Positions 44,792 through 54,364 of a stretch of DNA of 64,000 nucleotides are shown one piece after another. The position numbers were made by a program, and so were the translations under genes. This DNA is from Lepiota brunneoincarnata (lineage: Eukaryota > Basidiomycota > Agaricomycetes > Agaricales > Agaricaceae). How positions within the stretch are numbered: position 1 is the stretch's first letter; each line of letters opens with the position of its first letter. The stretch spans positions 186,001-250,000 of the forward strand of contig JAEBUN010000049.1 in NCBI GenBank assembly GCA_023014365.1, read 5' to 3'. A model generated the notes under the pieces. That model worked only from the letters and a program-made list of their open reading frames with translations, ran no database searches and was not told the origin of the DNA.

Positions 44792-45900
44792 TCATTTGAG
44801 ATAAGGCCAAAGGTCTGTAATAATCGTCATGCAACATACCCAGTCGCATAGCAAGCCAAGGACCAAAGGCAACCCGCTGAGGTCACGTTCCAGGCGGATT
44901 GATGGCAGCCAAGACACGGTACCACCGGAGCCATGGGCATCCTTGTTGTACACAAAGAAGAGCCATTCTTCACCCGTTGTGACGCAACCCCTGAATGTCT
45001 GGAACCTACAACAGCAATCAGCACTGATCATGACGAGAAAAATCTGGGATACCCAAATCGTTGCGACTGGACGACTGCCGCCATTACAACTTGGGGCAGC
45101 GCTTTGAGCACGTTGTCGGGCTTTGCTTCGTAGATGTTGCATGTCATAGAGCTGAGGACGTCCTTGTTTGTAAACGCAAGCTTCGGTGATTGGAGAACAA
45201 GATCTGCGAAGTCATCAGATGTGAAAGCGTTCTGGGTTATGAAAATGCGAACTTCTAGCCCAAGGCTCCCCGAAGACCATCAAATAATCAACCGCTCCGC
45301 CATAGGCTGACCCACCGGACTCCAATGGGGTTTCAGGAATCCGAAACTCAGGGGCTATGGCGGCACCGATCGCCGAAGTGCTGAGGTTCGAAGCCGCATG
45401 TATCAACAGCACGTTGATGAGGATACGACAGCCTGCTTCGGTCTGAGGGCACACAATGAGGACTTTCTAACGAAAACTAAGGACTTGGACTGACCTCGAA
45501 TGATACATATTGGCGAGTGTACACGATGTTCTTCTTGGTTTCCTCCAGGGTCAACGCACCAGGCGCGGTCGTCTTGTCACCGAGTTTCCGGGCGTCCCCT
45601 TCCTTTAGGCTGGAGAGCTCCAGCAAATCCACCTTAATATTCGCCTTGGTGAGGGACAAGATAGTGGCGTCCGAGAAAGGAACATGCTTTAAAGTGATCT
45701 CAGTGGTCAACATGGCACGATATGAGGACGCAACTCGCCTTGACTTCTTTCAGTTTGTTGACAACTTTCCCCAAGGCAGCGACGACCTCTTGCCCATCTT
45801 CGTCTTCCTCGTCGAGCTCATCCTGAAACCTCTTCAGAAAGTCGACCATAGTGGCAGTCTCTTCGGCGGTGAGCTCGGAAAGTTTGCGCCGCTTCGCCAT
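44792..45900 (-). CDS. PD-(D/E)XK-like nuclease-fold protein, one probable frame break
   Basis: Exon 1 (45739-45900) encodes MAKRRKLSELTAEETATMVD and an acidic stretch. Exon 2 (45495-45698) follows after a GC-AG intron. Exon 3 begins at 45442 with TEAGCRILINVLLIHAASNL, and the last exon (from 45005) contains FRGCVTTGEEWLFFVYNKDA and LPLVLGLLCDW. The region SAYGGAVDYLMVF...CNIYEAKPDN has the Asp ... Glu-X-Lys layout of PD-(D/E)XK nucleases. I recognise this as an abundant uncharacterised family in basidiomycetes, with some likeness to nuclease-like domains in Crinkler-type proteins. Around 45240 the frame shifts by one base (HNPE to NAFTSDDFADLV). Function as a nuclease is inference. Confidence 0.65.
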
Positions 45901-46964
45901 AGGTCAAGATGGTAAGTGACCAACACTGACAGGAAGCCATTTGGCCTTGTTGAGACGACGACACGCCGGGCCTCGTGAAGGTTGGGAATTTAGTAAGCGT
46001 CAGGTGACTCAGGTCGCATCATGATCACAGGACGGGGGGTCTCAACCCTCGGCGTGATTCGCCCGCCAGTTCACAGTTTCCAACCTGTGATCGTGGGCAA
46101 AAGACTTTGCTTGTTCTTTCTTGCTCTCCCACCCCCTCACAAAAACTCATCCATCTCCCAAATATGTTGTCACACATCGTGCCTTCCCCTGCTTCACGCA
46201 TATCGATTACATATTCTTCTACCTAATTTTCCTTCTATCTTTTCTGTCTTTTCTATCTCCCTCATTCCATCGGTGTCGGCGAGGTACGGTTATCCTTACC
46301 TGAGTTACTTACGTAACGTAGTCGACCCAATAATATCATTATCATTATCACACCTTTTGGCGGGGCGGCGGTCCGCTTAGTCACGGAAAAGTCCCCTCCC
46401 GTTCACACTCCTCTCGCGGGCGTTCACACTTTCGTGCCCTCCCCCGTTCACAGCCTGCGTGGGACCGTTCACACTTTGCGTCACTGTCGCCCTGCGGGCG
46501 GGCTCACACTTTTGTCTCGCTTAGGTAACAACTTGGACCTTGACAGCAGCCAGCAACTGGCTGTTGCCGTCCTCCTCCTGCCCTCCCTCCCTCTCCCCTG
46601 TTCCCCCCTTTCCCTGCTTGCCCGCGTGCAGGGGGGGTGCGGGGCTCGAGCCTTGCTGGATCCTGAGATGGATGGGAATGGGGAGTGCCTGTGTGGGAGG
46701 TGGGTGGATGGATGGAGGCTTGGGCTTCTGGATGTCGTTCGCGAGGATGGGGGGTGCAACGGCGTTCGTTGTATTGACGGAGAATTACGAGGCGGTACTA
46801 TGTACATTAGCAAAACTACGGCACTAGGCATATCATAAAGGACTAATCAATCAATATGTACAATAAGCCCGAGCTGGGTGGGGAAAAGACAAGGATGAGC
46901 AGCAAAATTTGACAGCAGACCGAACATTAAGGGATGGTAGGGGCAGTGGGTGGGGACAAAGTGG
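45901..46964. other. Last unique sequence before the telomeric array
   Basis: No supported gene. A cluster of GTTCACACT-like words lies at 46401-46510. Frames at 46434-46838 read on both strands and have no motif. Confidence 0.45.
46401..46511 (+). repeat. Clustered GTTCACACT words
   Basis: GTTCACACT at 46401, 46422 and 46467, GTTCACA at 46446 and CTCACACTTT at about 46503, at spacings of 20-36 bp in GC-rich sequence. Confidence 0.7.
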
Positions 46965-46974
46965 CAGGGTTAGG
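46965..46974 (+). repeat. Telomere-like seed at the proximal edge of the array
   Basis: CAGGGTTAGG marks where unique chromosome sequence ends and the first PLE copy begins. Confidence 0.7.
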
Positions 46975-47450
46975 AAAAGGGGAGCTCAAATACACGAGTC
47001 GCGACGGAGGGCGCAACGGGTTGTTGGGGTTTCCAACTACCCACCCGTTTCGTCTTATAAAGACTCATCAGGCGCACGATATCCGTCAGATACCTGCCGT
47101 CCAATCGATTGTCGCCGATAGCGATCGATTGCGATTTTGATCGATAGATCAAAATCCGCGGAACGTATTTATAATCCCCCCGTTAATAACAGGTGAAAAT
47201 AGGATTAAAAACTTAACTTCGAGTTTCAAAACTTACCGCGCTGACTTAGACGCGCGCTTGCGTCTGGGAAAAGTCACGTGATCGTGCGACCGGTCACGTG
47301 CCATCGGGCTATGTTACCCGACGACGGAACAATCCGGGCCGGGGTAGGGCCGTCACGTGACAACGTAACAAGGTGCACTTTCGCACGGGGTCCAAGCGTG
47401 AGAACTTGTGAAACCCGGCACCGGTGACATGATTTACCGGTGGCGGTGTA
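46975..47450 (-). mobile_element. PLE-1: 3' UTR fragment
   Basis: About 476 bp of PLE 3' end, cut at GGTGGCGGTGTAC and followed at once by TTAGGGTTAGGG. Non-coding. Confidence 0.9.
47011..47075 (-). ncRNA. Hammerhead ribozyme, PLE-1
   Basis: Complete type I hammerhead: stem I GCGC, core CTGATGA, stem II GTCTT/AAGAC, GAAA, stem III, and GTT before the second GCGC. Confidence 0.88.
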
Positions 47451-47474
47451 CTTAGGGTTAGGGAAGGGTTAGGA
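47451..47474 (+). repeat. Telomeric repeats between PLE-1 and PLE-2
   Basis: TTAGGGTTAGGGAAGGGTTAGG, degenerate TTAGGG units on the + strand. Confidence 0.88.
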
Positions 47475-47508
47475 AAGGGGGTGTATAAACACGAGTCGCG
47501 ACGGAGGG

Positions 47509-47573
47509 GCGCAACGGGTTGTTGGGGTTTCCAACTACCCACCCGTTTCGTCTTATAAAGACTCATCAGGCGC
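47509..47573 (-). ncRNA. Hammerhead ribozyme, PLE-2
   Basis: Same complete motif as in PLE-5. Confidence 0.88.
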
Positions 47574-48008
47574 ACGATATCCGTCAGATACCTGCCGTCC
47601 AATCGATTATCGCCGATAGCGATCGATTGCGATTTTGATCGATAGATCAAAATCCGCGGAACGTATTTATAATCCCCCCGTTAATAACAGGTGAAAATAG
47701 GATTAAAAACTTAACTTCGAGTTTCAAAACTTACCGCGCTGACTTAGACGCGCGCTTGCGTCTGGGAAAAGTCACGTGATCGTGCGACCGGTCACGTGCC
47801 ATCGGGCTATGTTACCCGACGACGGAACAATCCGGGCCGGGGTAGGGCCGTCACGTGACAACGTAACAAGGTGCACTTTCGCACGGGGTCCAAGCGTGAG
47901 AACTTGTGAAACCCGGCACCGGTGACATGATTTACCGGTGGCGGTGTACTTACCTTAGATGGCTATCCTTCCCACGGGTCTGCTAGAGGACGCCCCGCCC
48001 GACCGAGC

Positions 48009-48047
48009 CGGTTAGGTCCGGTTAGGTTCGGGTTCGGGTTAGGGGGT
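48009..48047 (+). repeat. Internal telomere-like tract in the PLE 3' UTR
   Basis: GGTTAGGTCCGGTTAGGTTC continuing GGGTTCGGGTTAGGGGG. The same tract recurs at about 49868-49898, 53829-53867, 58709-58740 and 60584-60620 in the other copies, so it belongs to the element. Confidence 0.8.
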
Positions 48048-48542
48048 AACATAGTATTAGTATGCCGCCCTCGTCGGGAAGGTAAGGTAGTACTTACCGC
48101 AAAGAACGCTCCGCACGGCATATAACCGGCGTTTTAAAGCGAGTTAACCGCCATCAGGGGTCGAACCTACGTTGTTTACCGTTTACGCGAAAGTTACTAT
48201 TCGAAAGACTTAGGAAGGGGGCATAACCGCCCCCCCAGACGTGGTTCCGGGTTACGCCGCACCATCTCACCCAAACCGATAAAAGGCCACCTATTTAAAA
48301 ACCTGTTTTCGCGTGCTGCGATCGAAGCGCAGGTCGTGCAACACCGAAGTCTTCTAACGACGGCGTCCCAGGAAGGTTACTCAAGATCAGCAAATATGGG
48401 TCGGCCGACATACGGGAATCACCCCGCAGAGGTCGGTACCCGAACGCCCAGGGATTTCCCCATTTGGGCGCCGACTTGGTACCAGTCGCCGCAGCCATTG
48501 TGCGGACAACTACGGCTGGCATGGTATACCACGTAAGCCATA

Positions 48543-49118
48543 TCAATCGAAGTTCGCAATCGCGATCCACGGATCAGGCGTCTTCTCACGGTGGTGTTCT
48601 ACCGCCGGAGCGGAAGAAGAGGCCACGGGAGCTCGAGCTTCGGCGAAGAAGTCGGTTATTAACGCCTGGCGGTCGCGCCGCGCGAGAACAGAAGCACGCC
48701 AAATTGACGTAAGGTCCATTATCTGTCGGGTTCTTTTCTTCGAAACCAACAGACGGCGACCGAAGAGACCGAGTCTATCTAGGCGTAAGAAAGGTCCTTG
48801 CCAACCCGAATCTAAACACCAATCCTTTGCACACTCCGCCAAGTCAGCCTCGGCTTCAGCACGCGGGATCTTAGTAAAGAGACGCATCAGTTCGGACGCC
48901 TTCTTAGGGATACCTAGTTTGGTCAGATCGTACGGAAGCGGTACGTTATTCCGCCCCCGAACGTCTGCACGGGCGAAGACATTCATTGCCTGCGCCCACC
49001 CAGTCTTCATACTGTCCTCAAGTTCGTGAGCATTAAACATGTCCCAGGATATGTTGTATTCGCTTTTTAGCACAAGCACGCCATTCGCTGGCGGTACGGA
49101 CTCCCTTAGCCGTACATC
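48543..49118 (-). pseudogene. PLE-2 RT protein, C-terminal fragment
   Basis: Codes for the last 190 or so residues (from the SEYNISWDMFNAHELEDS region to the terminal IAIANFD). It is cut at 49118 by the telomeric junction. The region after the thumb includes KDWCLDSGWQGPFLRLDRLG and VSKKRTRQIMDLTSIWRASV. No RT motifs remain, so it cannot be active. Confidence 0.85.
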
Positions 49119-49119
49119 C

Positions 49120-49130
49120 TTAGGGTTAGG
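49120..49130 (+). repeat. Telomeric repeat between PLE-2 and PLE-3
   Basis: TTAGGGTTAGG. Confidence 0.85.
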
Positions 49131-49324
49131 AAAAGGGGAGCTCAAATACACGAGTCGCGACGGAGGGCGCAACGGGTTGTTGGGGTTTCCAACTACCCAC
49201 CCGTTTCGTCTTATAAAGACTCATCAGGCGCACGATATCCGTCAGATACCTGCCGTCCAATCGATTGTCGCCGATAGCGATCGACTGCGATCGGTTACTT
49301 ACGTAACGCGATCCGCGGAACGTG
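49131..49324 (-). mobile_element. PLE-3: 194-bp 3' fragment
   Basis: Ends at CCGCGGAACGTG, where TAGGGTTAGGGG begins. Contains the hammerhead and all three hairpins. Its first hairpin has a different sequence from the other copies but still pairs. Confidence 0.9.
49167..49231 (-). ncRNA. Hammerhead ribozyme, PLE-3
   Basis: Complete motif, identical core and stems. Confidence 0.88.
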
Positions 49325-49336
49325 TAGGGTTAGGGG
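49325..49336 (+). repeat. Telomeric repeat between PLE-3 and PLE-4
   Basis: TAGGGTTAGGGG. Confidence 0.85.
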
Positions 49337-49368
49337 AGGGGAGTCAATACACGAGTCGCGACGGTGGG

Positions 49369-49433
49369 GCGCAACGGGCTGTTGGGGTTTCCAACTGCCC
49401 ACCCGTTTCGTCTTATAAAGACTCATCAGGCGC
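49369..49433 (-). ncRNA. Hammerhead ribozyme, PLE-4, with compensatory pair in stem III
   Basis: Core intact. Relative to the other copies GGGU/ACCC in the stem III hairpin is GGGC/GCCC, a matched double change that keeps pairing. Confidence 0.9.
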
Positions 49434-50397
49434 ACGATATCCGTCAGATACCTGCCGTCCAATCGATGGTCGCCGATAGCGATCGATTGCGATTTTGATC
49501 GATAGATCAAAATCCGCGGAACGTGTACGTAATCCCCCCAGTAAATGGGTGAAAATAAATTAAATACTTAGCGTCGAGTTTCGAAACCATCGCCGTGCTG
49601 ACTTTAGCGCGCGCTTACGCCTGAGAAAAGTCACGTGATCGTGAGTACGGTCACGTGTCATCGGGCTATGTTACCCGTCGCCCGAGGGCAAGTCACGGGG
49701 TAGGGCCGTCACGTGATCACGTGGCAAGCATCACTTTCGCACGGGGTCCATGCGTGAGAACATGTGAAACCCGGCACCGGCGACATGAATTGCCGGTGGC
49801 GGTGTACTTACCTTAGGTGGCTGTCCTTCCCACGGGTCTGCTAGAGTACGCCCCGCCCGACCGGGACGGTTAGGTCCGGGTTAGGTCAGGGTTAGGGGTG
49901 AGCTTAGTATTAGTAAGCCGCACTCGTTGGGAAGGTAAGGTAGTACTTACCGCAAAGAACGTTCCGCACGGCATATAACCGGCGAAGAAGCGAGTTAACC
50001 GCCACCAGGGAGGAGAACTTACGTTGTTTACCGCTTGACGCGATCGTTACTATTCGAGAGACTTAGGAAGGGGGCATAACCGCCCCCCCAGACGTGGTTC
50101 CGGGTTACGCCGCACCATCTCACCCAAACCGATAAAAGGCCACCTATTTAAAAACCTGTTTTCGCGTGCTGCGATCGAAGCGCAGGTCGTGCAACCCCGA
50201 AGTCTTCAAACAACGAGGTCCCAGGAAGGTTACTCAAGATCAGCAAATATGGGCCGGCCGACATACGGGAATCACCCCGCAGAGGTCGGTACCCGAACGC
50301 CCAGGGATTTCCCCATTTGGGCGCCGACTTGGTACCAGTCGCCGCAGCTAAGTTGTGCGGACAACTACGGCTGGCATGGTATACCACGTAAGCCATA

Positions 50398-53278
50398 TCA
50401 ATCGAAGTTCGCAATCGCGATCCACGGATCAGGCGTTTTCTCACGATGGTGTTCTACCGCCGGAGCGGAAGAAGGGGCCACGGGAGCTCGAGCTTCTGCG
50501 AAGAAGTCGGTTATAAGCGCCTGGCGGTCGCGCCGCGCGAGGACAGAAGCACGCCAGATTGACGTGAGATCCATTATCTGTCGGGTTCTTTTCTTTGAAA
50601 CCAACAGACGTCGACCAAAAAGACCGAGTTTATCTAGCCGTAAGAAAGGTCCTTGCCAACCCTCCTCAGTACACCAATCCTTTGCACACTCCGCCAAGTC
50701 GGGCTCAGCTTCAGCACGCGGGATCTTAGTAAAGAGTCGCATCAGTTCGAACGCCTTCTTAGGAAGGCCTAGTTTCACTATATCATACGGGAGCGGGACG
50801 TTACGCAGCCCCCGCATGTCCAGACGGGCGAAGGTGTTCATAGCCTGCGCCCACCCGGTCTTTATACTGTCCTCAAGTTCTTGAGCGTTAAACATATCCC
50901 AGGAGACGTTGTATTCGCTTTTCAGCACGAGTACGCCATTCGCTGGCGGCACGGACTCCTTAAGCCGTACATCCCAACGTACTCGGTAGTTATCTCGCAG
51001 CCAAGCCGCGATCAACGTCGGAGGGTAGCCACGCGCTATGTAGATATCCGAAGCTTCTCTACAAGCCATCACGTAATCGTCGAAACGCGATGAAAGCGCG
51101 GCAAGCCTCGATAGCTCCGACACAAACGTGCCTTTCTTCACATAAAGTGGGTGGAAGCTAATCCAGGGTATGCGCTCGAAGTGGTTCATCGGCTTCCTAT
51201 ACGCCTTATGGTGGAGGCGACCGTTTGCCGTAAACAGCATCATGTCTAGGAAGACCATATATTGATCCGAGGATGACCACGTAATGGTACAGTTATCGAA
51301 CTTAAGATTGTCGCTAAGGAGCGCCAAGGCGTCCTTCTCGTGATACGCATACACGAGTGCGAGACAATCGTCGATGTAGCGACCGTAGTACGCTACGTCA
51401 GGGGACCGGAGGGCGTCGCACTTCTCTTCGAAGTATACGCCGTAAAGGTTCGCGAGATCGGGGCTTGACGCCACACCCATCGCTAGCCCACGGGCCTGCC
51501 GGTAATATTTCCCTTGGAACTGTACCAATAAATTGTCGTCCGCTGCCCGCATGCATTCCCGTAACAGCTGTACTTTAGCTGCTGCACGCGTTGCGTCGAA
51601 GTCGGTATCATCGACTTCTAACTCAGACTCGGCTAACCATGCGGTGTAGTATTCTTCAGCAAAGGAGTGTGCTTTCTGAACATCCACATGAGGATAGAAT
51701 GCGACTACGTCGCCCGAGACAAAGTATAAACGCTTAAGCATACCGTTCTCGAATCGGAACTGCGGTAGCGACAACTTGCTCAATTTTATCGCCAGGTCTT
51801 TTGAACCATGTATAACGTACGGCGCCGATTTAATAATCGGTTTGAGACTTTTAGACACATACTTCCCTGCAGGCCCTTGCGGCACGGAGTGGCACGGTAA
51901 AATCGGCCTGGCAGCTACCGGTGTCTTATGTATTTTTGGAATGACATAAAACGTCGGGATGGAGCTAGGCTCCACCGATAGCTGACTCCGGAAAAAGCGG
52001 GGAAGCTGCGATTGAATGGCGTAATCTTCCGACATTCTCGCGATGGACTTAATATGTTCGTTCTTATTATAAAGTATATTATACGCTTCTTGAGCGCCAA
52101 TCGGTTCATAATCTACACGATTGGATAACAACGACAATGCCTTCTCAATGATCCAGGCACGCGGGGCAACTGCGCAACCTAAGTTCTTATCGGTCGCTAC
52201 TACGACGAGCTCGTGAGACGTCAAGTAGTCGCGGAGTTTGGCCACCGGGGGAGCAAGCGCGTGCTTGTAACGGTCCCCTTCGTGTTCGTCTGTCGGCATA
52301 TCAGAAACCATCTTATCGATGGCCCTACGACCGCACCAGACGCCGTACTCGAATACCCTATCTAGCTGGTGCATCGCGACGCGGTTAGGCTTCGGTGACC
52401 AGTAGTCTGGATCAAAGTCGTCTTTAGCATCTTCGGCGTCAGTGGCACGGAACCACATCGACCAACGGAGACGATCGACGAAATCGTCCCAAGCCGAATT
52501 AATTAAACTTAAGTTCGACTTAGTGGGGATCATATACTTAAGCCCCGCACTCAGATGCATGCTAATTTCACGCGGTATATCACAAGAGATCATATGTATT
52601 GTACTACGGTAGCGCATGGACTCTAAAACTACAACTGGAGTCCGTAGTACAATGAACCTGTACGCGTGTTGAGGGGTAACCGTCAGCAGCCAGTCCGGAT
52701 ACGTGCTGGGGTGAGCCCAGTCGAAGGGTTTAGGACTTGCCTTTGGATAGAGGGCCGCTAGCACCTCCTCCTCCCCTTCGCCCTCGTAAAAGGGATGAGA
52801 GCGGGGGACTAGTTCCCCCTCGTTCGCCCTCCTCTTTTCCCGCCTCTGCCGGCGCCCCGCTTGCGTCGTTGGTTGTCCTTGGGGGCCGGGGCCGCCGTGA
52901 CTTCCGCCTTCGCTCGTGCGCCTGCTCCTTTGTTGTTCGCAGGGGACTTCTGATAAGAAAGAAAGTAAGTCGGGACAGTCGTGAAGATCAGAAGCGTGTA
53001 ACGACCACGCATTCACCTTATCCCCTTTCTTCTCCTTGGCCTTCAGGATCGCGGCTACCCGCTTATCGACCATCTGAGCGATGGACTCGGCGGTGATGGT
53101 GGGAGCGGTCGACGGACCAGCGGCCTCGTCAACCTCCATCTCGAAGCTCTCCTTCAGGGCCTTCTTCTTTTCCATCTTCGATTCCTCCGCGAGAATCTGA
53201 TCATCGACAAAGGCAACGGCCCTATCGAAGATGGCGGGAGTGTCTTCCAATAATTCGACAAACTCCCGGAGGATAGAA
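50398..53278 (-). CDS. PLE-4 reverse transcriptase, N-terminally truncated, otherwise open
   Basis: An uninterrupted frame of about 960 codons from the truncation point (ILREFVELLED) to the stop at 50398. In order: a conserved N-terminal block with VVVATDKNLGCAVAPRAW (DKG-like PLE motif), FYVIPKIHKTPVAARPILP, motif A SGDVVAFYPHVDV, motif B QARGLAMGVASSPDLANLYG, motif C YYGRYIDDCLALVYA, then CTITWSSSDQYMVFLDMMLF and thumb KPMNHFERIPWISFHPLY. A 200-residue C-terminal region follows with no GIY-YIG nuclease. This is a Penelope-like RT. The reading frame continues upstream through the telomeric repeat into the next copy's 3' end, giving a chimeric start (MRPTVATRVLVPPSLTPNPS) that is not the native one. 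Confidence 0.92.
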
Positions 53279-53296
53279 GGGTTAGGGGTTAGGGAA
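53279..53296 (+). repeat. Telomeric repeats between PLE-4 and PLE-5
   Basis: GGGTTAGGGGTTAGGGAA. Confidence 0.88.
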
Positions 53297-53328
53297 GGGG
53301 GGACTAAAACACGAGTCGCGACGGTGGG

Positions 53329-53393
53329 GCGCAACGGGTTGTTGGGGTTTCCAACTACCCACCCGTTTCGTCTTATAAAGACTCATCAGGCGC
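53329..53393 (-). ncRNA. Hammerhead ribozyme, PLE-5 (reference copy)
   Basis: Read on the minus strand: stem I GCGC (53393-53390); core CTGATGA (53389-53383); stem II GTCTT-TAT-AAGAC; then GAAA; stem III region CGGGTGGGTAGTTGG...CCAACAACCCG; then UU and GCGC (53332-53329). All conserved hammerhead positions are met, with 5' and 3' ends in stem I (type I). The predicted cut lies between 53333 and 53332, about 36 nt from the element end. Confidence 0.92.
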
Positions 53394-53395
53394 AC

Positions 53396-53474
53396 GATAT
53401 CCGTCAGATACCTGCCGTCCAATCGATTGTCGCCGATAGCGATCGATTGCGATTTTGATCGATAGATCAAAATC
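53396..53474 (-). ncRNA. Three-hairpin RNA block next to the hammerhead (PLE-5)
   Basis: Hairpin H1 at 53451-53474 (GATTTTGATC/GATCAAAATC), H2 at 53420-53449 (CAATCGA, inner TCGC/GCGA, TCGATTG) and H3 at 53396-53412 (GGTATC/GATATC). In PLE-8 the stems are changed on both sides yet still pair, as are H1 in PLE-3 and the relic. Confidence 0.75.
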
Positions 53475-53828
53475 CGCGGAACGTATTTATAATCCCCCCG
53501 TTAATAACAGGTGAAAATAGGATTAAAAACTTAACTTCGAGTTTCAAAACTTACCGCGCTGACTTAGACGCGCGCTTGCGTCTGGGAAAAGTCACGTGAT
53601 CGTGCGACCGGTCACGTGCCATCGGGCTATGTTACCCGACGACGGAACAATCCGGGCCGGGGTAGGGCCGTCACGTGACAACGTAACAAGGTGCACTTTC
53701 GCACGGGGTCCAAGCGTGAGAACTTGTGAAACCCGGCACCGGTGACATGATTTACCGGTGGCGGTGTACTTACCTTAGATGGCTATCCTTCCCACGGGTC
53801 TGCTAGAGGACGCCCCGCCCGACCGAGC

Positions 53829-53867
53829 CGGTTAGGTCCGGTTAGGTTCGGGTTCGGGTTAGGGGGT
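53829..53867 (+). repeat. Internal telomere-like tract, PLE-5
   Basis: Same tract as in PLE-2, at the same distance from the 3' end. Confidence 0.8.
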
Positions 53868-54364
53868 AACATAGTATTAGTATGCCGCCCTCGTCAGGAA
53901 GGTAAGGTAGTACTTACCGCAAAGAACGCTCCGCACGGCATATAACCGGCGTTTTAAAGCGAGTTAACCGCCATCAGGGGTCGAACTTACGTTGTTTACC
54001 GTTTACGCGAAAGTTACTATTCGAAAGACTTAGGAAGGGGGCATAACCGCCCCCCCAGACGTGGTTCCGGGTTACGCCGCACCATCACACCCAAACCGAT
54101 AAAAGGCCACCTATTTAAAAACCTGTTTTCGCGTGCTGCGATCGAGGCGCAGGTCGTGCAACCCCGAAGTCTTCTAACAACGGGGTCCCAGGAAGGTTAC
54201 TCAAGATCAGCAAATATGGGCCGGCCGACATACGGGAATCACCCCGCAGAGGTCGGTACCCGAACGCCCAGGGATTTCCCCATTTGGGCGCCGACTTGGT
54301 ACCAGTCGCCGCAGCTAGGTTGTGCGGACAACTACGGCTGGCATGGTATACCACGTAAGCCATA

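Larger units (their letters stand above)
47475..49118 (-). mobile_element. PLE-2: 3' UTR plus C-terminal coding fragment
   Basis: 5' truncated within the RT ORF, at the codon region for RLRESVPPANG. Its 3' UTR is almost identical to those of PLE-5 and PLE-9. Confidence 0.92.
49337..53278 (-). mobile_element. PLE-4: long copy, 5' truncated in the ORF
   Basis: About 3.9 kb. It carries the 3' UTR and all but the first 240 or so codons, then stops at AGGATAGAAGG next to GTTAGGGGTTAGGG. More diverged from PLE-5/9 than those are from each other. Confidence 0.93.

Noticed and set aside
46434..46838. Overlapping ORFs on both strands near 46.5 kb
   Set aside because: GC-rich sequence open in several frames, no motif or splice signals.
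53282..53470. Recurring minus-strand ORF MIYRSKSQSIAIGDNRLDGR... in each PLE copy
   Set aside because: It coincides with the hammerhead and hairpins. Changes between copies keep RNA pairing rather than the peptide, so the conservation is structural.
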